From Limnephilus marmoratus (Eukaryota > Arthropoda > Insecta > Trichoptera > Limnephilidae): a DNA stretch of 64,000 nucleotides. The notes beneath the pieces were generated by a model that searched no databases, was not told where the DNA came from, and worked only from the letters and a program-made list of their open reading frames with translations. Location: assembly GCA_917880885.1 (NCBI GenBank), contig OU862927.1, positions 19,485,450 through 19,549,449 of the forward strand, read 5' to 3'. The translations under genes and the position numbers were made by a program. Shown piece by piece: positions 9,801 to 20,875 of the stretch; position 1 is the first letter of the stretch; every line of letters starts with the position of its first letter.

Positions 9801-10900
9801 TGATGTACTTTTTATCCCAGAATAGGTACTAGGCATATTTCACAGATGTTACCAGTCACCACCCTGGACAGTGACCTTTTCTCGGCACACGGCTGATTCC
9901 GAGCTGACACAAAAAATGAACGAGCAAGCGAGGTACCTACATCTCGGGGGTGCTGTACACTCAACCAAATGGAGGGCGTTCCGAGAGTACGGCATATCAA
10001 ATTGAAGGCGATTACCTGCAACCCGGGGCAGCTGAACATCTTTAGACAATGGAGCAGAAGAGCAGAATCGCGATATAAAATATGAAACAAATAAAACTAA
10101 CAGGTACTCTGCTGAATTCCTACTTGTTGAAATTACGCCTTTTTAAATCTTTACGATTGGGCAATTTGATGACGACACCGAGGTCACACATACACACAAT
10201 TGGTGGTCCCCCGGTAAGGGTCTTTCTGCATTGTCATGTTGGAGGATGCTCACCATAGACTGATCGGGTCTCGCGAGGTGCTGGAAGCAATTCCCTTTCG
10301 CGGAACTATGTCGAGCGGATGGGCGCGACAGGTCGTATGAAATGAGATGCCAACAGTATGAAAGGGCATGGTTCGCTGACGGAGGCGTCTTGACCAAAAG
10401 CATCTCGAGTTACCGGCAAGGTAGTGTGGATGGAGGCATAGGCATGGCTTCTTGTGGAGAGATTCCTGCAGCATCATCACATTTTTTAATCCTATCGACC
10501 TGGAAGCAAACGTATCTCTTACAAGGGTGGGGATAAGTCGGTTTCCAGAGGTGATCTGTAACGCTAGGTCGGTCACGTGGGAGAAGGATCTGCCTGTCAC
10601 AAGCTTACGCCACTTTGTACCGTGAATAGAGTCTTGATAAGGGACGAAATAGATTACCCCTTCTAGAGCCAGTAAAGTAGTTCCGGAGGTGTTCGATACT
10701 GGAGTTGTCTGGGAAAGGTTTGAAGGCATGCCGTTCTTCTTTTGTTATGGAGGGGTCCGGGTATCTGGTTTATCGTCAAGAGATTTTCCGGATGCCATGG
10801 GTATAGCCTCATCATGCATTGGTCGGAGGGTCGTGTCCTGAGAGCTGACCACCTAGTCAATTTGGTCAAGTGGAGGAGCCAGTATTAGCTTGCAAAGAAT
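9801..10900 (-). other. GC-richer block with unidentified 159-residue ORF
   Basis: Base composition rises towards 50% G+C here. The longest frame is 10250-10729 on the minus strand (159 residues; contains LALEGVIYFVPYQDSIHG near its start). The frame can be traced upstream to about 10860 through a single stop. Neither this nor the overlapping frames at 9812-10090 and 10143-10403 carry motifs I know. It may be a decayed element or an exon-bearing segment. Coding status is uncertain. Confidence 0.3.
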
Positions 10901-12162
10901 TCCTTTCCCGTCACCATACATCCTATCCTCTATCCCGTCTTTATACTTCCATCCTAGGTATAGGTTTGTGTTTACTAACAACAGAACATATTATCACGAT
11001 TATGTATAGGATATAGCCATGGAGAGCGGTGCAGAGAATGGCCAATTATCCACATGAAATGAAACATTCCATGTACGTACATTAAAACTTATTAGGAAGT
11101 AGAGGGGGAGAGATCAATTTTATAGCCTAGCGAGAGTAATAACAACAGTGCTCATTATGTGAATATTGGAGCAGTGTATATCATTAGAATCATAGCGGGG
11201 ACAAATTTAGGATAGTTTAGACAGGGCGTGTCCTTCAGACGTCTAAGAGATACAGAGTAATTCTTCCACACCTTACCTAAAAGAACCGAAAGTTACCACG
11301 AAATACATTAAATACCTATCCTAGATGTTCTAGGTGCGAAACAAAAAAATTACACAACGTGGAGAAAAGGGTTTATTTTAAGAATTTCCCGGAAAACTAC
11401 CTTTCACTGTGTTCAGTCACAGGAGTGGGAAAAATAAGTCATGATTCAAAACATTAATGGCGAATCATTCAGAGTACGAGAGTAAGATCTACCAACCAGA
11501 GATCTGAACGCACGAGAAGAAGAAATATTATAAAGTTTTCATTAGGGGGGGAGTTGACTCATCACAAAGTTACGCGTAAGATCTTAAATTAATACGTGGG
11601 TATGGAGTGTATCGGGAGCATCTCCTATCACTATCCTATATTTATCTTCCTCTCTCCTTTATCAGGCCCCTCAAAATTACACTCCTTATGTAGATGGCGC
11701 TATGTAGAAACTCCCGTTTAACACAAACAGGCTGATTTGATTTCTTGACGAAAAAAACATCACTAAAGGGCGTGTGCATCACTCAGGCACAATTTTTTTT
11801 TATGATTTACGATCTTTTTTTTAAATAGTTTATTTTTCTACATTATACAATAAAACCATGACCGAAAAGGGGATCGTAAGTAGGAGATTTTGAACTATAA
11901 AGTAGTTTTTATGGGCCTGATACATTATTTTTTCTGAGTTATATATTTATTTAAAAAATACTATAAATAAATGCTGAATTGTTTTAAAGGCAAATGTGTA
12001 TTCGTAGTATTTTATAACAGCATCAAAAAAATTTCCAAGCGATCTAATTTTGCGTTGTTTAATAATGCATCACCTTAAGACACAATAAAACCCTAAGCCA
12101 CTTTAGAATAAGAAACTTTTTACTTCATGTGTATATTCTGTCTTCGTATTAGTGACCGGCCA
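10901..12162. other. No recognised feature
   Basis: No gene, repeat end or RNA recognised. G+C falls again beyond 11.7 kb. Confidence 0.35.
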
Positions 12163-12345
12163 ACTCACAATGAAACCAACTCGGAACCAGCTCAGAAAGG
12201 TAATTAAGAGTGATGATAAAAAATGGTCAAATAGGTTAAGTTAGGTTAGGGTTACCGGATATTTTAAAATTATTTTTTCATAGCTTTTAATGACCTTTCT
12301 GAGGTGTTTCTGAGTTGGTTTCATTCAGAGTTGATATGGAACCCT
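12163..12345. repeat. Foldback repeat with TTAGG-like core, second copy
   Basis: Arms AATGAAACCAACTCGGAACC (12169) and its reverse-complementary TGAGTTGGTTTCATT (about 12310-12325) enclose AGGTTAAGTTAGGTTAGGGT. It shares the CTTTTAATGAC block and the TTAGG-like centre with 1191-1320. Confidence 0.6.
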
Positions 12346-12508
12346 TCGTATTATACATGCGGTTTATTTTTTACAAATAAATAAATTTGAAAACAATGTA
12401 AAATATTTTCAATCACAGTCGACCAGTGTTCAAATCCCGGTTATGAAACAAAACATAAGAGTTGCAAGAATGGCATTCCCAAAGATATTCAAATATGGCA
12501 TACCCATT

Positions 12509-12777
12509 AGAGGCCATTCATTTATTACGTTAGACGAATTTTGTTAGTTTCCGACCCCCTCCCCCCTATTATAAGAGAAAATATGAATAGGCCGACCCCC
12601 TTCCCCCCTGTTTAATATTTATTACGCAAGAATATAAAGGAAAAAATGAATACACGTTTGGTTTGTTTTAATGTTTGTTTGCGCGGGTCCGTTGCCATGG
12701 AAATGGAAATCGTTTACCTATTTGCATCTGAGCGTAAATAAACCCTAAATCGTCTTACGTAATAAATGAATGGCCCC
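12509..12777. mobile_element. C-rich MITE, GGCCATTCATTTATTACGT ends
   Basis: About 270 bp with near-perfect ends: GGCCATTCATTTATTACGT at 12512 and its reverse complement ending at 12777. A short TTAG-like motif occurs on both sides. The interior has CCCCCTCCCCCC runs. The GGG/CCC-starting ends with an ACGT core resemble the elements at 12781 and 41253. Superfamily not proven. Confidence 0.8.
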
Positions 12778-12780
12778 TTA

Positions 12781-12944
12781 GGGAACGTACCCATACCACG
12801 TGACCAACTTTTTGCAATTTTTAACCCCCCCCCCCCCCAGTGACCGAAAACCTAAGCGACCTGCCGCTCATTTGTACCAAGCGTGGTATTTTAAAGACCC
12901 CCCCCCCCACCCCTGAACACGTCACGTAGTATGGGTACGTTCCC
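12781..12944. mobile_element. C-rich MITE, GGGAACGTACCCATAC ends
   Basis: 164 bp. GGGAACGTACCCATACCACG at the left and its near-exact inverse ending GGGTACGTTCCC at 12944. Two runs of more than ten C lie symmetrically inside. It abuts the preceding MITE with a 3-bp gap. Confidence 0.8.
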
Positions 12945-13660
12945 TTCTACTCAATAGGGGAATTTTGTGTGAACCATTTATTTTTGTTATTTGGTATTGG
13001 GTTATTTTATTTAGTCATTGAAAGTAGCAGATCTTTTAAAAATGTACATTTTAAGTTGTATTCCAATTCTATACAACTTAAACACCTATCTCTGAGATGT
13101 CATCCCTGTACATTTATTTAAAATCATGAACACGTGTAATCTGTCCATATTACGTGAGCATCGTTTTCACCAATAGGTAAATTTCAACATTGATAAATAG
13201 AGTTGGACTGGAAATGAGAAAGTTGTAAATAGAAATTTTCTTACCTAGGAAAGGTTCCAATTCTTGGTGGTCGTTTTTTTCTACTACATCCCCTACTCCA
13301 ATTTCCTGTGAACAAACAACAAAATTCTAAGATTAAAACATTTTTTTGGAATATCATCCTACCTTATCAAATAACTGATGAAAATCGTAACATATAAACA
13401 AATGAATAAGTTCTACCTGTTTAGTTTTCTAGTTAAGTTTCAAACCAATTATGGATTATAAATAGCGATAATTATTATCAATAAGTTTATTCATTTAGGC
13501 CAAAGATGGCGCCAGTAATTTCAAATGTCGCTGATTGTGTGATCATTTTTTGAACCTCCTCCCTTCTCAATATACAAAGGAATTTAACTATAAAAAGACC
13601 TAGCTAGGTAAAAATTAACACTTCTAGTTATAGAGCTAAATATACATATACTAAATGTAC
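12945..13660. other. No recognised feature
   Basis: A+T-rich spacer with no supported gene or repeat end. Confidence 0.35.
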
Positions 13661-13664
13661 CTAT

Positions 13665-13856
13665 ATGTCCCTACCGCGTATAGTTGGGAGATCCCACGCA
13701 CTTTTTTATGCTCCGAAAGCGAAAACTTCTTCCTTTCAGAATGCGCCATTAAACAGAGCAATTCAACTGCTTAACGATTCTGCATTGAGCATCGACATCT
13801 TCAATGTTACCTATAGAGAGTTCAGTAACTATCTTTTGACATACGTCTCAACATAG
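13665..13856 (+). pseudogene. LINE reverse transcriptase C-terminal tail
   Basis: 63 residues resembling the extreme C-terminus of jockey/CR1-type reverse transcriptases: RSHALFYAPKAKTSSFQNAP, then NRAIQLLND and the DIFNVTYREF block before the stop. Nothing upstream remains. Sequence to about 14090 may be its 3' UTR. Confidence 0.55.
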
Positions 13857-14096
13857 TGAAACTGCCCCCTTGGACTTTTTTCTCTTAAATTTTGTAATCT
13901 TCTCCGTACTAATTTGGTGTATAACTGTTTTATGGAGAATCTGAAAATAATGAATAAACTTGCATAGAAAACACAAAGTATTAATAAACCTTTGTCCGTT
14001 GAGTGGGGAATTAGTTATGTGTCGGTAACTTGTAACTTTAAAAACATAGCAATAAAAACGATGGATTTAATTTATCAAAGGGTTTCCCGCCTCACA

Positions 14097-14320
14097 ATTT
14101 GGGAGGCGGGAATGGGTACCGCCGCCCCGGGAATCTTTATTGGATAACCAATACCTCTGCCATAGGTCACCCCAAGTGGTTCGCTACGTTTGGTGATTTA
14201 GCAGGGGTGCCCGGGTTAATGGGATGAGGTTTGTCTACGTCTGATGACCAGGACACACTGAACCCCAGATTCCTACCCACCCCTTAAACCCTGGGTGCTT
14301 TATTTAAAAACCAACACAAC
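14097..14320 (+). mobile_element. SINE-like family S1, 3'-truncated copy
   Basis: Carries the conserved 5' end (TTTGGGAGGCGGG...), the AGGTCACCCCAAGTGGTTCG block at 14164 and CAGATTCCTACCCACCCC near 14264. It then stops before the shared LINE-like tail. Compare the full copy at 21083-21556. Confidence 0.8.
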
Positions 14321-14439
14321 GACTTCTTCTTCTGTTAAGTCCTAATCTTTTTTACAGTACCTCCAATTTATATAAACAAAATTTTATTTATAATAGATAT
14401 CGATCGTCCAATTGATTAGTCTAACATCTCCAAATAAGT

Positions 14440-14615
14440 TTTGAGATAATGAGGAAAACAATATTCGAATGCTCACCTCAAATTAGATATTATTTACACG
14501 TGCCTGTGTTTTACATATTAAATGTGCTATAAAATAACACCAGGAGGCATAAGGATCCTGTACATTAAAATGACATTTTGAAATATTCTACAAGTAACCC
14601 AAAAAATTTCAGCAT
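14440..14615. repeat. Dispersed repeat (pair with 23535-23695)
   Basis: ATTATTTACACGTGCCTGTG and TGTTTTACATATTA blocks recur in the same order at 23535-23695. Family unknown; no coding. Confidence 0.6.
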
Positions 14616-14622
14616 TTTATTT

Positions 14623-15450
14623 AATAGGCCACTTGCATGGATTTCATAACGACTTGGAAAAAATCGTGTGGATAGTTTTTTTTAATAAGATTACGAAAAT
14701 GTTAGTAAAAATTTTTAGAAACATACAGTTTTTTTTAAATAAATAAATCCATTATTTAGGCTCGTGACGTCACTACATGAAAATGTCCCGTCTCCAAAAA
14801 TGTTCCTATTAACTTTGTAAAATTCCATATTGATTTATTTTTTTTACATGGCAACACTTTGATTTCCGGCGATTTTTTGTATTTGACATTTATCTTTCAC
14901 GAGATTTGTTTTTTATTCTCTGCGAACTTATCATTTGGTTTGACTTTTTGACAGATGTTGTGAAGAGAACCCCGTACATTTTAGACGTCAGTACATGTTT
15001 TAGAGGTATAACGGTTATTGTGCTGATTTTAACAAAATCAAATTTTATAATATTCTTATTATTATTATAATTTACAAGTACAAGTATAATACAATGGATT
15101 TAGTAATACAGATGTTGAAAATTATAATGATTTATGATCAATAAGATGGATCAAGGAAAAAAATATTTACGAAATGTAATATTTTTGGAATGCCTCGTTG
15201 TTCTCTTGTACCATTCGTGTGGAAAACCTTCTATTTTTTTAAACGATTTTCGGTTATGTAAATATCGCACCCATAAAATTATGTCCCGTTTTTTGGATTT
15301 ATAAAAAATGGTCTGATTTTTCGGATTGAAATTTTCAAAAAATCGCCAGGGTTTCAAAAATGGGATTAAAAAATAAAAATAAATACGGAATATCTTGGAA
15401 TATTTGCCTTTACCGGTATTTTTTTTAAAATGTGATGCAAGTGGCCTATT
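14623..15450 (+). mobile_element. MITE family A, copy 2 (828 bp)
   Basis: Ends AATAGGCCACTTGCATGG and GATGCAAGTGGCCTATT. It is collinear with, but inverted relative to, 168-1036. Shared internal landmarks: GGCTCGTGACGTCACTACAT near 14760 and GAGAACCCCGTACATTTTAG near 14965. No transposase. Confidence 0.85.
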
Positions 15451-15484
15451 CACTACAAGTTGTTCTGCAAATAATTGATTCGTG

Positions 15485-15610
15485 GTACTTTGAGCAATCT
15501 GAGTATTGCACCAGATGGAGGGTACACATTTACGTATATTGCACACTCAACTAAATTTTTGATTTTTCGGAGATCTCTGACTAACCAACTGGACGGTCGG
15601 TGTGTTTGCA
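15485..15610. repeat. Dispersed repeat (pair with 24485-24600)
   Basis: Contains GCACCAGATGGAGGGTACAC and TGACTAACCAACTGGACGGT. A diverged copy lies at 24490-24595 in the same orientation. The 68-residue frame across it has no known motif. Confidence 0.55.
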
Positions 15611-16800
15611 AAAGAACCAGGACTCGCAGCCAGTGGACTGTTGATCAGCTGAGAAATATTATACTGGATTTGAAAGATTAGGGGAGGATATAGAAAAGGA
15701 TAAAAAGGGCGTTGACAAAAATGTGATTAAACAAAACTAGTGACTACTTATTTTTTATTTTTGAATTTCATAAAATTTTATAATACAATTTATTTCTATT
15801 CTCCCCACATACCAAGCTCATGCCCGTATCTGGGTAATCGAATGTTTTTGTTATCAAACAGTATTAATAGGCTTGCGTCTGCGTGTTTGAATTTCAGAAC
15901 CCAGCTACGAGTACATCTCGGACGCCACCCATACGCGCCGCGCCACAAATAATATCTGTGTACGCGGAATTTCACACAAAGCTACTGTTATAATTCGGTT
16001 TCAAATTCAAAAATTCGTCACAAGATGTCACTACTTTCGTCAGCAGCTTGCATATGGATGTTTCCCTCCTAGGTACAAGTGCTACGGATTTATATACGAT
16101 AAGTATCCTTCCGGGTTTGGAAAGATTGGCGGCAATACTTGACGAAGCTGTTATAAATTACATATAACGTCATTGCGTGTCTCGGTTACTTTGTCGTGGT
16201 TACTTTGTCTCGGCGAGTCGCCGACGGTGACCAGCTGTCACTGTGGATCCGAGGAACTGGCTATTTTAGGAACCAGAGGATTTAGAAAATGGTCACAAAC
16301 ACTCAAACCGCCCGCAGGGCCTATTTACTATTATTATTCTTGGAGCTAATGTAAACAAAATTAACCGGAGTTGTCGATGACAAATGTGGTTCTGGCTTTA
16401 GGGACAAAGCATCCCAGGTTTGCTGAAAAGCATTATACATTGTTGACGCTAATTAGACCAATGTTTCGTGCACTAGTGGATGTCTCATTGCACAAGGCAA
16501 TACTGCGAAAATTGAAGAATCGTCATAATATTTTCTTTTAATATCAAAATATGGAAATTTAAAATGAAAATTACACTAAAGCCAAAATTTGTGGAACGCC
16601 TCTTGTTAGCCCAGGGTCAAAGCTTTTACCGCTCTGCCATTGAGAACGTCGAAATCCATTAATCATGCAATAATTCAATCATCAAGTTGAGTGTTGTGAC
16701 ATTGGTAGGTAATTGACTTCCAAAAAATTATTGGCAGAGATGAAAAGACACTGCAGACTAGATATTATATTGACTAGGAATCAATGATTTTTAAATGGAA
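15611..16800. other. No recognised feature
   Basis: No supported gene. G+C is slightly higher at 15.8-16.3 kb. No repeat ends recognised. Confidence 0.35.
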
Positions 16801-16981
16801 TGACTGCCGGCCTCTGTGTTTCCTCACTCCTACAAGGTACATGGGTCTCTTCAAGACCCATGTTCACTCCTTCCTCTCCTCAAAAAGACCCTCCTAACAG
16901 AATATTCAAAATTGACATAGGCCTTGAGGGAAATTATTTTCCTCAGGGCCTATTATGTGGAGTTAATGTAAAAAAAAAACT
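16801..16981 (+). pseudogene. Partner LINE, extreme 3' end
   Basis: The last part of the partner LINE: CCGGCCTCTGTGTTTCCTC (its conserved P-A-S-V-F-P codons), CTTCAAGACCCATGTTCACT, then the shared tail with the perfect stem TGAGG/CCTCA around AAATTATTTT and the end TGTGGAGTTAATGTAAAAAA. About 180 bp remain. Confidence 0.7.
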
Positions 16982-17497
16982 TTTCAGGTTGACGCAACTG
17001 TGTGGTAGTTTGAAATCTTTGGAAATTTGTGAAGGACTGACTTGCCCATTTATTTTAATTTTTTAATTTATTTATCTATATGAGGTATGTTTAAATTAGG
17101 TTTTTCGATGCCTATCCCACTAGGATATACCTTTGTCGAGTACATAAATGAATATCGAATATAAGAATATTTAAGAATACCATTATAATTCTTAAGGTTA
17201 AATACATATTAATTTGAATACAATTGAAACAGAAACATGATTGAAAGCGTGGATAAAATCCCATAAAGAGAATTATCTTACAAATGTAGGAAGAGATGAA
17301 GTAAACTAGTAAATCCTATCAAAATATTTATGGAGTTAGACTATATAGGATTTTATTATTTTAATTTGTTTTATATGGGTAATTTGATGTGTGTAATTTT
17401 ATGTTTCTGTCTATTTGTAATTTCTTTTAGAGAAGTTTGCAGTATGGTGACGTCCATTACTTGTTTGAATTTGGTCATTGATTCCGTTCGTCTGATT
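16982..17497. other. AT-rich spacer
   Basis: No gene or repeat end recognised. Short ORFs here lack motifs. Confidence 0.35.
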
Positions 17498-18386
17498 TAT
17501 TTATTAACGCCCCTTTTCGGGGCTTTTACATATGAATAGTAAGAAATATACAGTATTATTGTACGTAACTGAACTGCTTTCGTAACAATATTTTATATTT
17601 GTTTAACAATAAATTGAAGATGTCCTCTGACTTGGTATAATTGATTCCCTCCATTAGTATTCTGGTCAAAGAGGAATACATAATATGGTAGTTAGTTTCA
17701 GAATTACTGCACTGAAATAAATCCTGACTTCTAGTTTTACGTAGTGGAATCCGGAAGCTTATCAATTCGAGAAATACCGGACTGTCAACTAAATCATTAA
17801 GAATTTTATACCGAAATACCAAGTCATTGAAAGTTCTTCCGTCTGACAATTTGAGCACATTCATATCATTCAAAATAGTATGGCAGTTCAACATAATTGC
17901 TGGAATACCCATTTTAAAGAATTTGTTTTGTTTTCTTTCAACAGCTTGTACGTGTATATTGTAAATATGGGTTCCAGACGGGAGAATTGTATTCAAGTTG
18001 ACTTCTAACATATGCAAAATATAACAGTTTAATACACTTTATATAGTTAAAATTTCTAGTTAGCCTAGTTATAAATCCCAACATTTTTAAGGCCTTATTA
18101 GAGTTTTCTGTTATGTGGTTAACAAATGAAAGATTTGATTGAAAAGTGATGCCCAAGTCTTGTGTTAATGTCTCTAGAATATTGTTGTCAATGTTGTAAT
18201 TAAATATCACTGGATTTTTTATTCGAGAAAATCTAACTGTATGACATTTTGATATATTTAAGTAAAGTCTATTTTCATTACACCAAATTAACAATTTGTT
18301 GATATTATCTTGAAGAATGTTCCAATGGTAAATATTTTGAATTATTCTAAAAATTTTGAGGTCATCAGCAAAAAGTAAGATAAATA
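17498..18386 (-). pseudogene. Jockey-like LINE, reverse transcriptase C-terminal half
   Basis: On the minus strand, from about 18386, reading begins at the catalytic box LLFADDLKIFRIIQN, then WCNENRLYLNISKC, VRSQLEYNSPVWNPYLQ (to 17938) and, after a frameshift overlap, FFKMGIPAIML to the C-terminus ending at 17556. The upstream palm and endonuclease are lost. The 3' end shows a GCCCC/GGGGC hairpin (17509-17523) and a TTTATTTATT tail at about 17497. Its style is close to the jockey-like element at 54985-57252. Confidence 0.8.
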
Positions 18387-18479
18387 CCTACATCATGAAA
18401 AATCGTAGCTGGTAGTGTATGTCTATGTTATGTTTCATTATTGTGTATGTTTATGTTATGTATATATATGTTTCATCTC

Positions 18480-18830
18480 TACATTTTATAAGTTAAAGAC
18501 CTCCGCGTCGTCTGTCTGTCTGTTCGCGATAAACTCAAAAACTACTGAATTGATTTTAATGCGGTTTTCACCAATAGATGGAGTGATTTGTGAGGAAGGT
18601 TTAGGTATGTAATTTGTCAAGGATTTGTGTAAATTGGTAAACATAACGATAATTGTTAGAAGCGTCGGAAAAAGTCCAAGGTGGTTTTATCGAAAACACT
18701 GCCTAATCCCTTCGAGATATAACAAAACAATGCATGGTGGGATATTATTTTTTTATAGATCCACTAAAAAGTTTGCGATGGCATATATCTATTTTTTACG
18801 GATAGCTTACTATACCAATTCTATCTTCTA
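18480..18830 (+). mobile_element. Helitron-like non-autonomous unit
   Basis: Starts with CTCCGCGTCGTCTGTCTGTC and TCGCGATAAACTCAAAAACT, followed by GCGGTTTTCACCAATAGATG, a sequence style common in non-autonomous insect Helitrons. No CTAG end is clear. Assigned by resemblance only. Confidence 0.35.
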
Positions 18831-18949
18831 AAACAATGGTCACGTGCAATGCGATAATTATAAATTTATTTAGACGGATTCACTATTAATCCTTATCAAC
18901 TATTATATACGTTAGTTACCTCAAGCATTTCATGCACATTGTTATAATC

Positions 18950-19128
18950 TTTCGCACCATCTCTACGTATTATTAATTAAAGTTCTCCGCGGCGTCTGTC
19001 TGTTTGTCTGTCTCTTCGCGAAAAACTGTTAAAGATGGCAGTGGTTATAAAGGTTGGACAAGCATCCAGTAGATGGCGTTGTCTTTAGTTAGCCACAGCA
19101 ACGCGTGGCCGGGTCTGATAGTTTATAA
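18950..19128 (+). mobile_element. Short Helitron-like unit
   Basis: CTCCGCGGCGTCTGTCTGTT at 18985 repeats the start of the unit at 18501. It ends at GCAACGCGTGGCCGGGTCTG followed by ATAGT, resembling a degenerate CTAGT terminus. About 180 bp. Confidence 0.4.
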
Positions 19129-19368
19129 TATGTTAGGGAAGTCTTCGGAAACAATACAGCATTAGAACACTGTGGATATATTTGGGCCTTATAGACATTT
19201 AAAATACGCGCTCGCTAATATGTATTGTGTAGGAAGTACACGTGATGAGAAGGTATGCATAATATTTTTAAAGAGTTTATTTCTTTATACTTCTGAAACA
19301 ATGCATTTTGTCTTTATGCAAGAACTTACTGGAGAAGAAAGACCACCATTCGGAATCGAAATTTCGCT

Positions 19369-19855
19369 TTTTTTACATTAACTCCACACAGGAGACCCTG
19401 GGGAAAATCATTTCCCTGAGGGCGTATGTCATCTGGGATGCTGTGTGGAGGGTCTTTTTGAGGAGAGAAAGAAATGAACATTGGTCTTGAAGAGACCCAT
19501 GTTGTAGGAAGGAGGAAACACAGAGGCCGGCAAATCATTCCACAACCGAGCTGTTGAACACAAGAACGAGTCGAAGAAATGACCCGTGTACAAATGTTGG
19601 GCACGCGTTTGGCGTGTTTCCCGACTAAGCACTGGTGCCGAAGGGATCAATGATGCTAGTTCCTCGGAGCATCTTCCATTGAAATACCGGTAGAACAAGG
19701 ATAGCATTCCCACCCCGACGCCAGTGCTCTAAAGATTGCAATCCGTCTATTAAGATGGGAGAATCTATTATACGGACCGCCCGTTTCTGCACAGAGTCGA
19801 GGGTATTTTTTAGGTATTTTGGAGCTCCAGACCAGAGGTGGATGCCAACTTGAAC
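19369..19855 (-). pseudogene. Partner LINE, best-preserved C-terminus and 3' tail
   Basis: On the minus strand: HLWSGAPKYLKNTLDSVQKR, RIIDSPILIDGLQSLEHWRR, a one-base shift, then an open frame from 19713 to 19429 with MGMLSLFYRYFNGRCSEELA, RETRQTRAQHLYTG and the terminal STARLWNDLPASVFPPSYN block, ending KRPSTQHPR-stop. The last codons and 3' UTR, down to TGTGGAGTTAATGTAAAAAA at 19369, are the segment shared with SINE family S1. The catalytic domain is missing (5'-truncated near 19852, against an S2 copy). Confidence 0.85.
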
Positions 19856-20030
19856 GTGCTTTAGCCAAATTTAGTGACCACATCTGAAAATCCCGATTTT
19901 CCCCAACATTCTCTTTCTGTGTATATTTCTCTCTCCACTACCTTGAACTTTCCATCATAACCCGTTATAGCATGCCGTAGTTCCACTAGCTCCGAACAGC
20001 TATAACACTTGAGCGGAATTAACAAAAAAA
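19856..20030 (+). mobile_element. SINE family S2, 3' part
   Basis: Diverged copy of the S2 body: GCTTTAGCCAAATTTAGTGA, a C/T-rich middle, CGTTATAGCATGCCGTAGTT, and the end GGAATTAACAAAAAAA. It corresponds to 24127-24314 of the full S2 copy. Confidence 0.6.
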
Positions 20031-20103
20031 TGTATTTAAATAAAGCTGAACAAAACCGTATCAATATTGAAATATGGTAAAAAAAGCCTAATTATTATAT
20101 TAT

Positions 20104-20497
20104 TAATTTGGGAGGCTGGTATGGGTACTGCCGCCCCGAGGACCATTTTCTGGATAACCAACACTCCTGCAATAGGTCACCCCAAGTGGTTCCCTATGTT
20201 TGGTAACTTAACAGAGGTGCCCGGGTTCATGGGGTGAGGAATCTCTCGACCCACCGCCTTATGCCGTAGTTGGGGGATGGATTCATACGTACGTCACTCC
20301 AGGACACATTGACGCCCAGATTCCTACCCACATATTTATTACCTATGCCTATTTCCTTACCAGAACTTCCGCTCATTCCTCTCCTTCTTTTCCTTAAGAA
20401 AAATCCTTTATACAAATAGAAAATCCTCCTAAGATGACATAGGTCTTTAGGGAAATTATTTTCCTCTGGGTCTTCTGTGTGGAATAATGTTAAAAAA
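20104..20497 (+). mobile_element. SINE-like family S1 copy
   Basis: Conserved 5' end GGGAGGCTGGTATGGGTACT, AGGTCACCCCAAGTGGTTCC block, ACCCAGATTCCTACCCAC-type block, and the tail with TTTAGGGAAATTATTTTCC and TGTGTGGAATAATGTTAAAA. An internal deletion removes part of the middle. Confidence 0.8.
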
Positions 20498-20875
20498 TAT
20501 AATCATTTTCTATCCAGAGAGAAAATAATATTCTTATAACGTAATACGAACTGCCTTATTCCGTAACTAACTGTATTATTGCCGTTACGCCTCGAAACTC
20601 CACCGCCCCGTAATTTGGAGAAATTTAAATAATGGATTTACGGAAGTGAGTATACAGCCTTCGCGGCCTACCCACCGGAAGAGATGTTTGTTTATTCAAA
20701 GTAGAACCAACTTTTAAGGCTGTTGTAACCGGAGCCGGGGACAAGCTAAATGTCAAACGGCCATCAACACTCTGTAGGAGTAATGGAAACTGGGGTTTGT
20801 TGTAAAAGGTTTACTTGGGTTTTGAGATTTTATCCTTTTAGGAATATTCTTCAATATTATTTCAGTATTATATTT
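20498..20875. other. No recognised feature
   Basis: No gene or repeat end recognised. Confidence 0.35.

Noticed and set aside
8441..11700. LTR retrotransposon
   Set aside because: No matching long direct repeats, primer-binding site or RT/integrase motif found by eye.
16045..16060. CTGACGA box on the minus strand
   Set aside because: No stem II plus GAAA at the right spacing.
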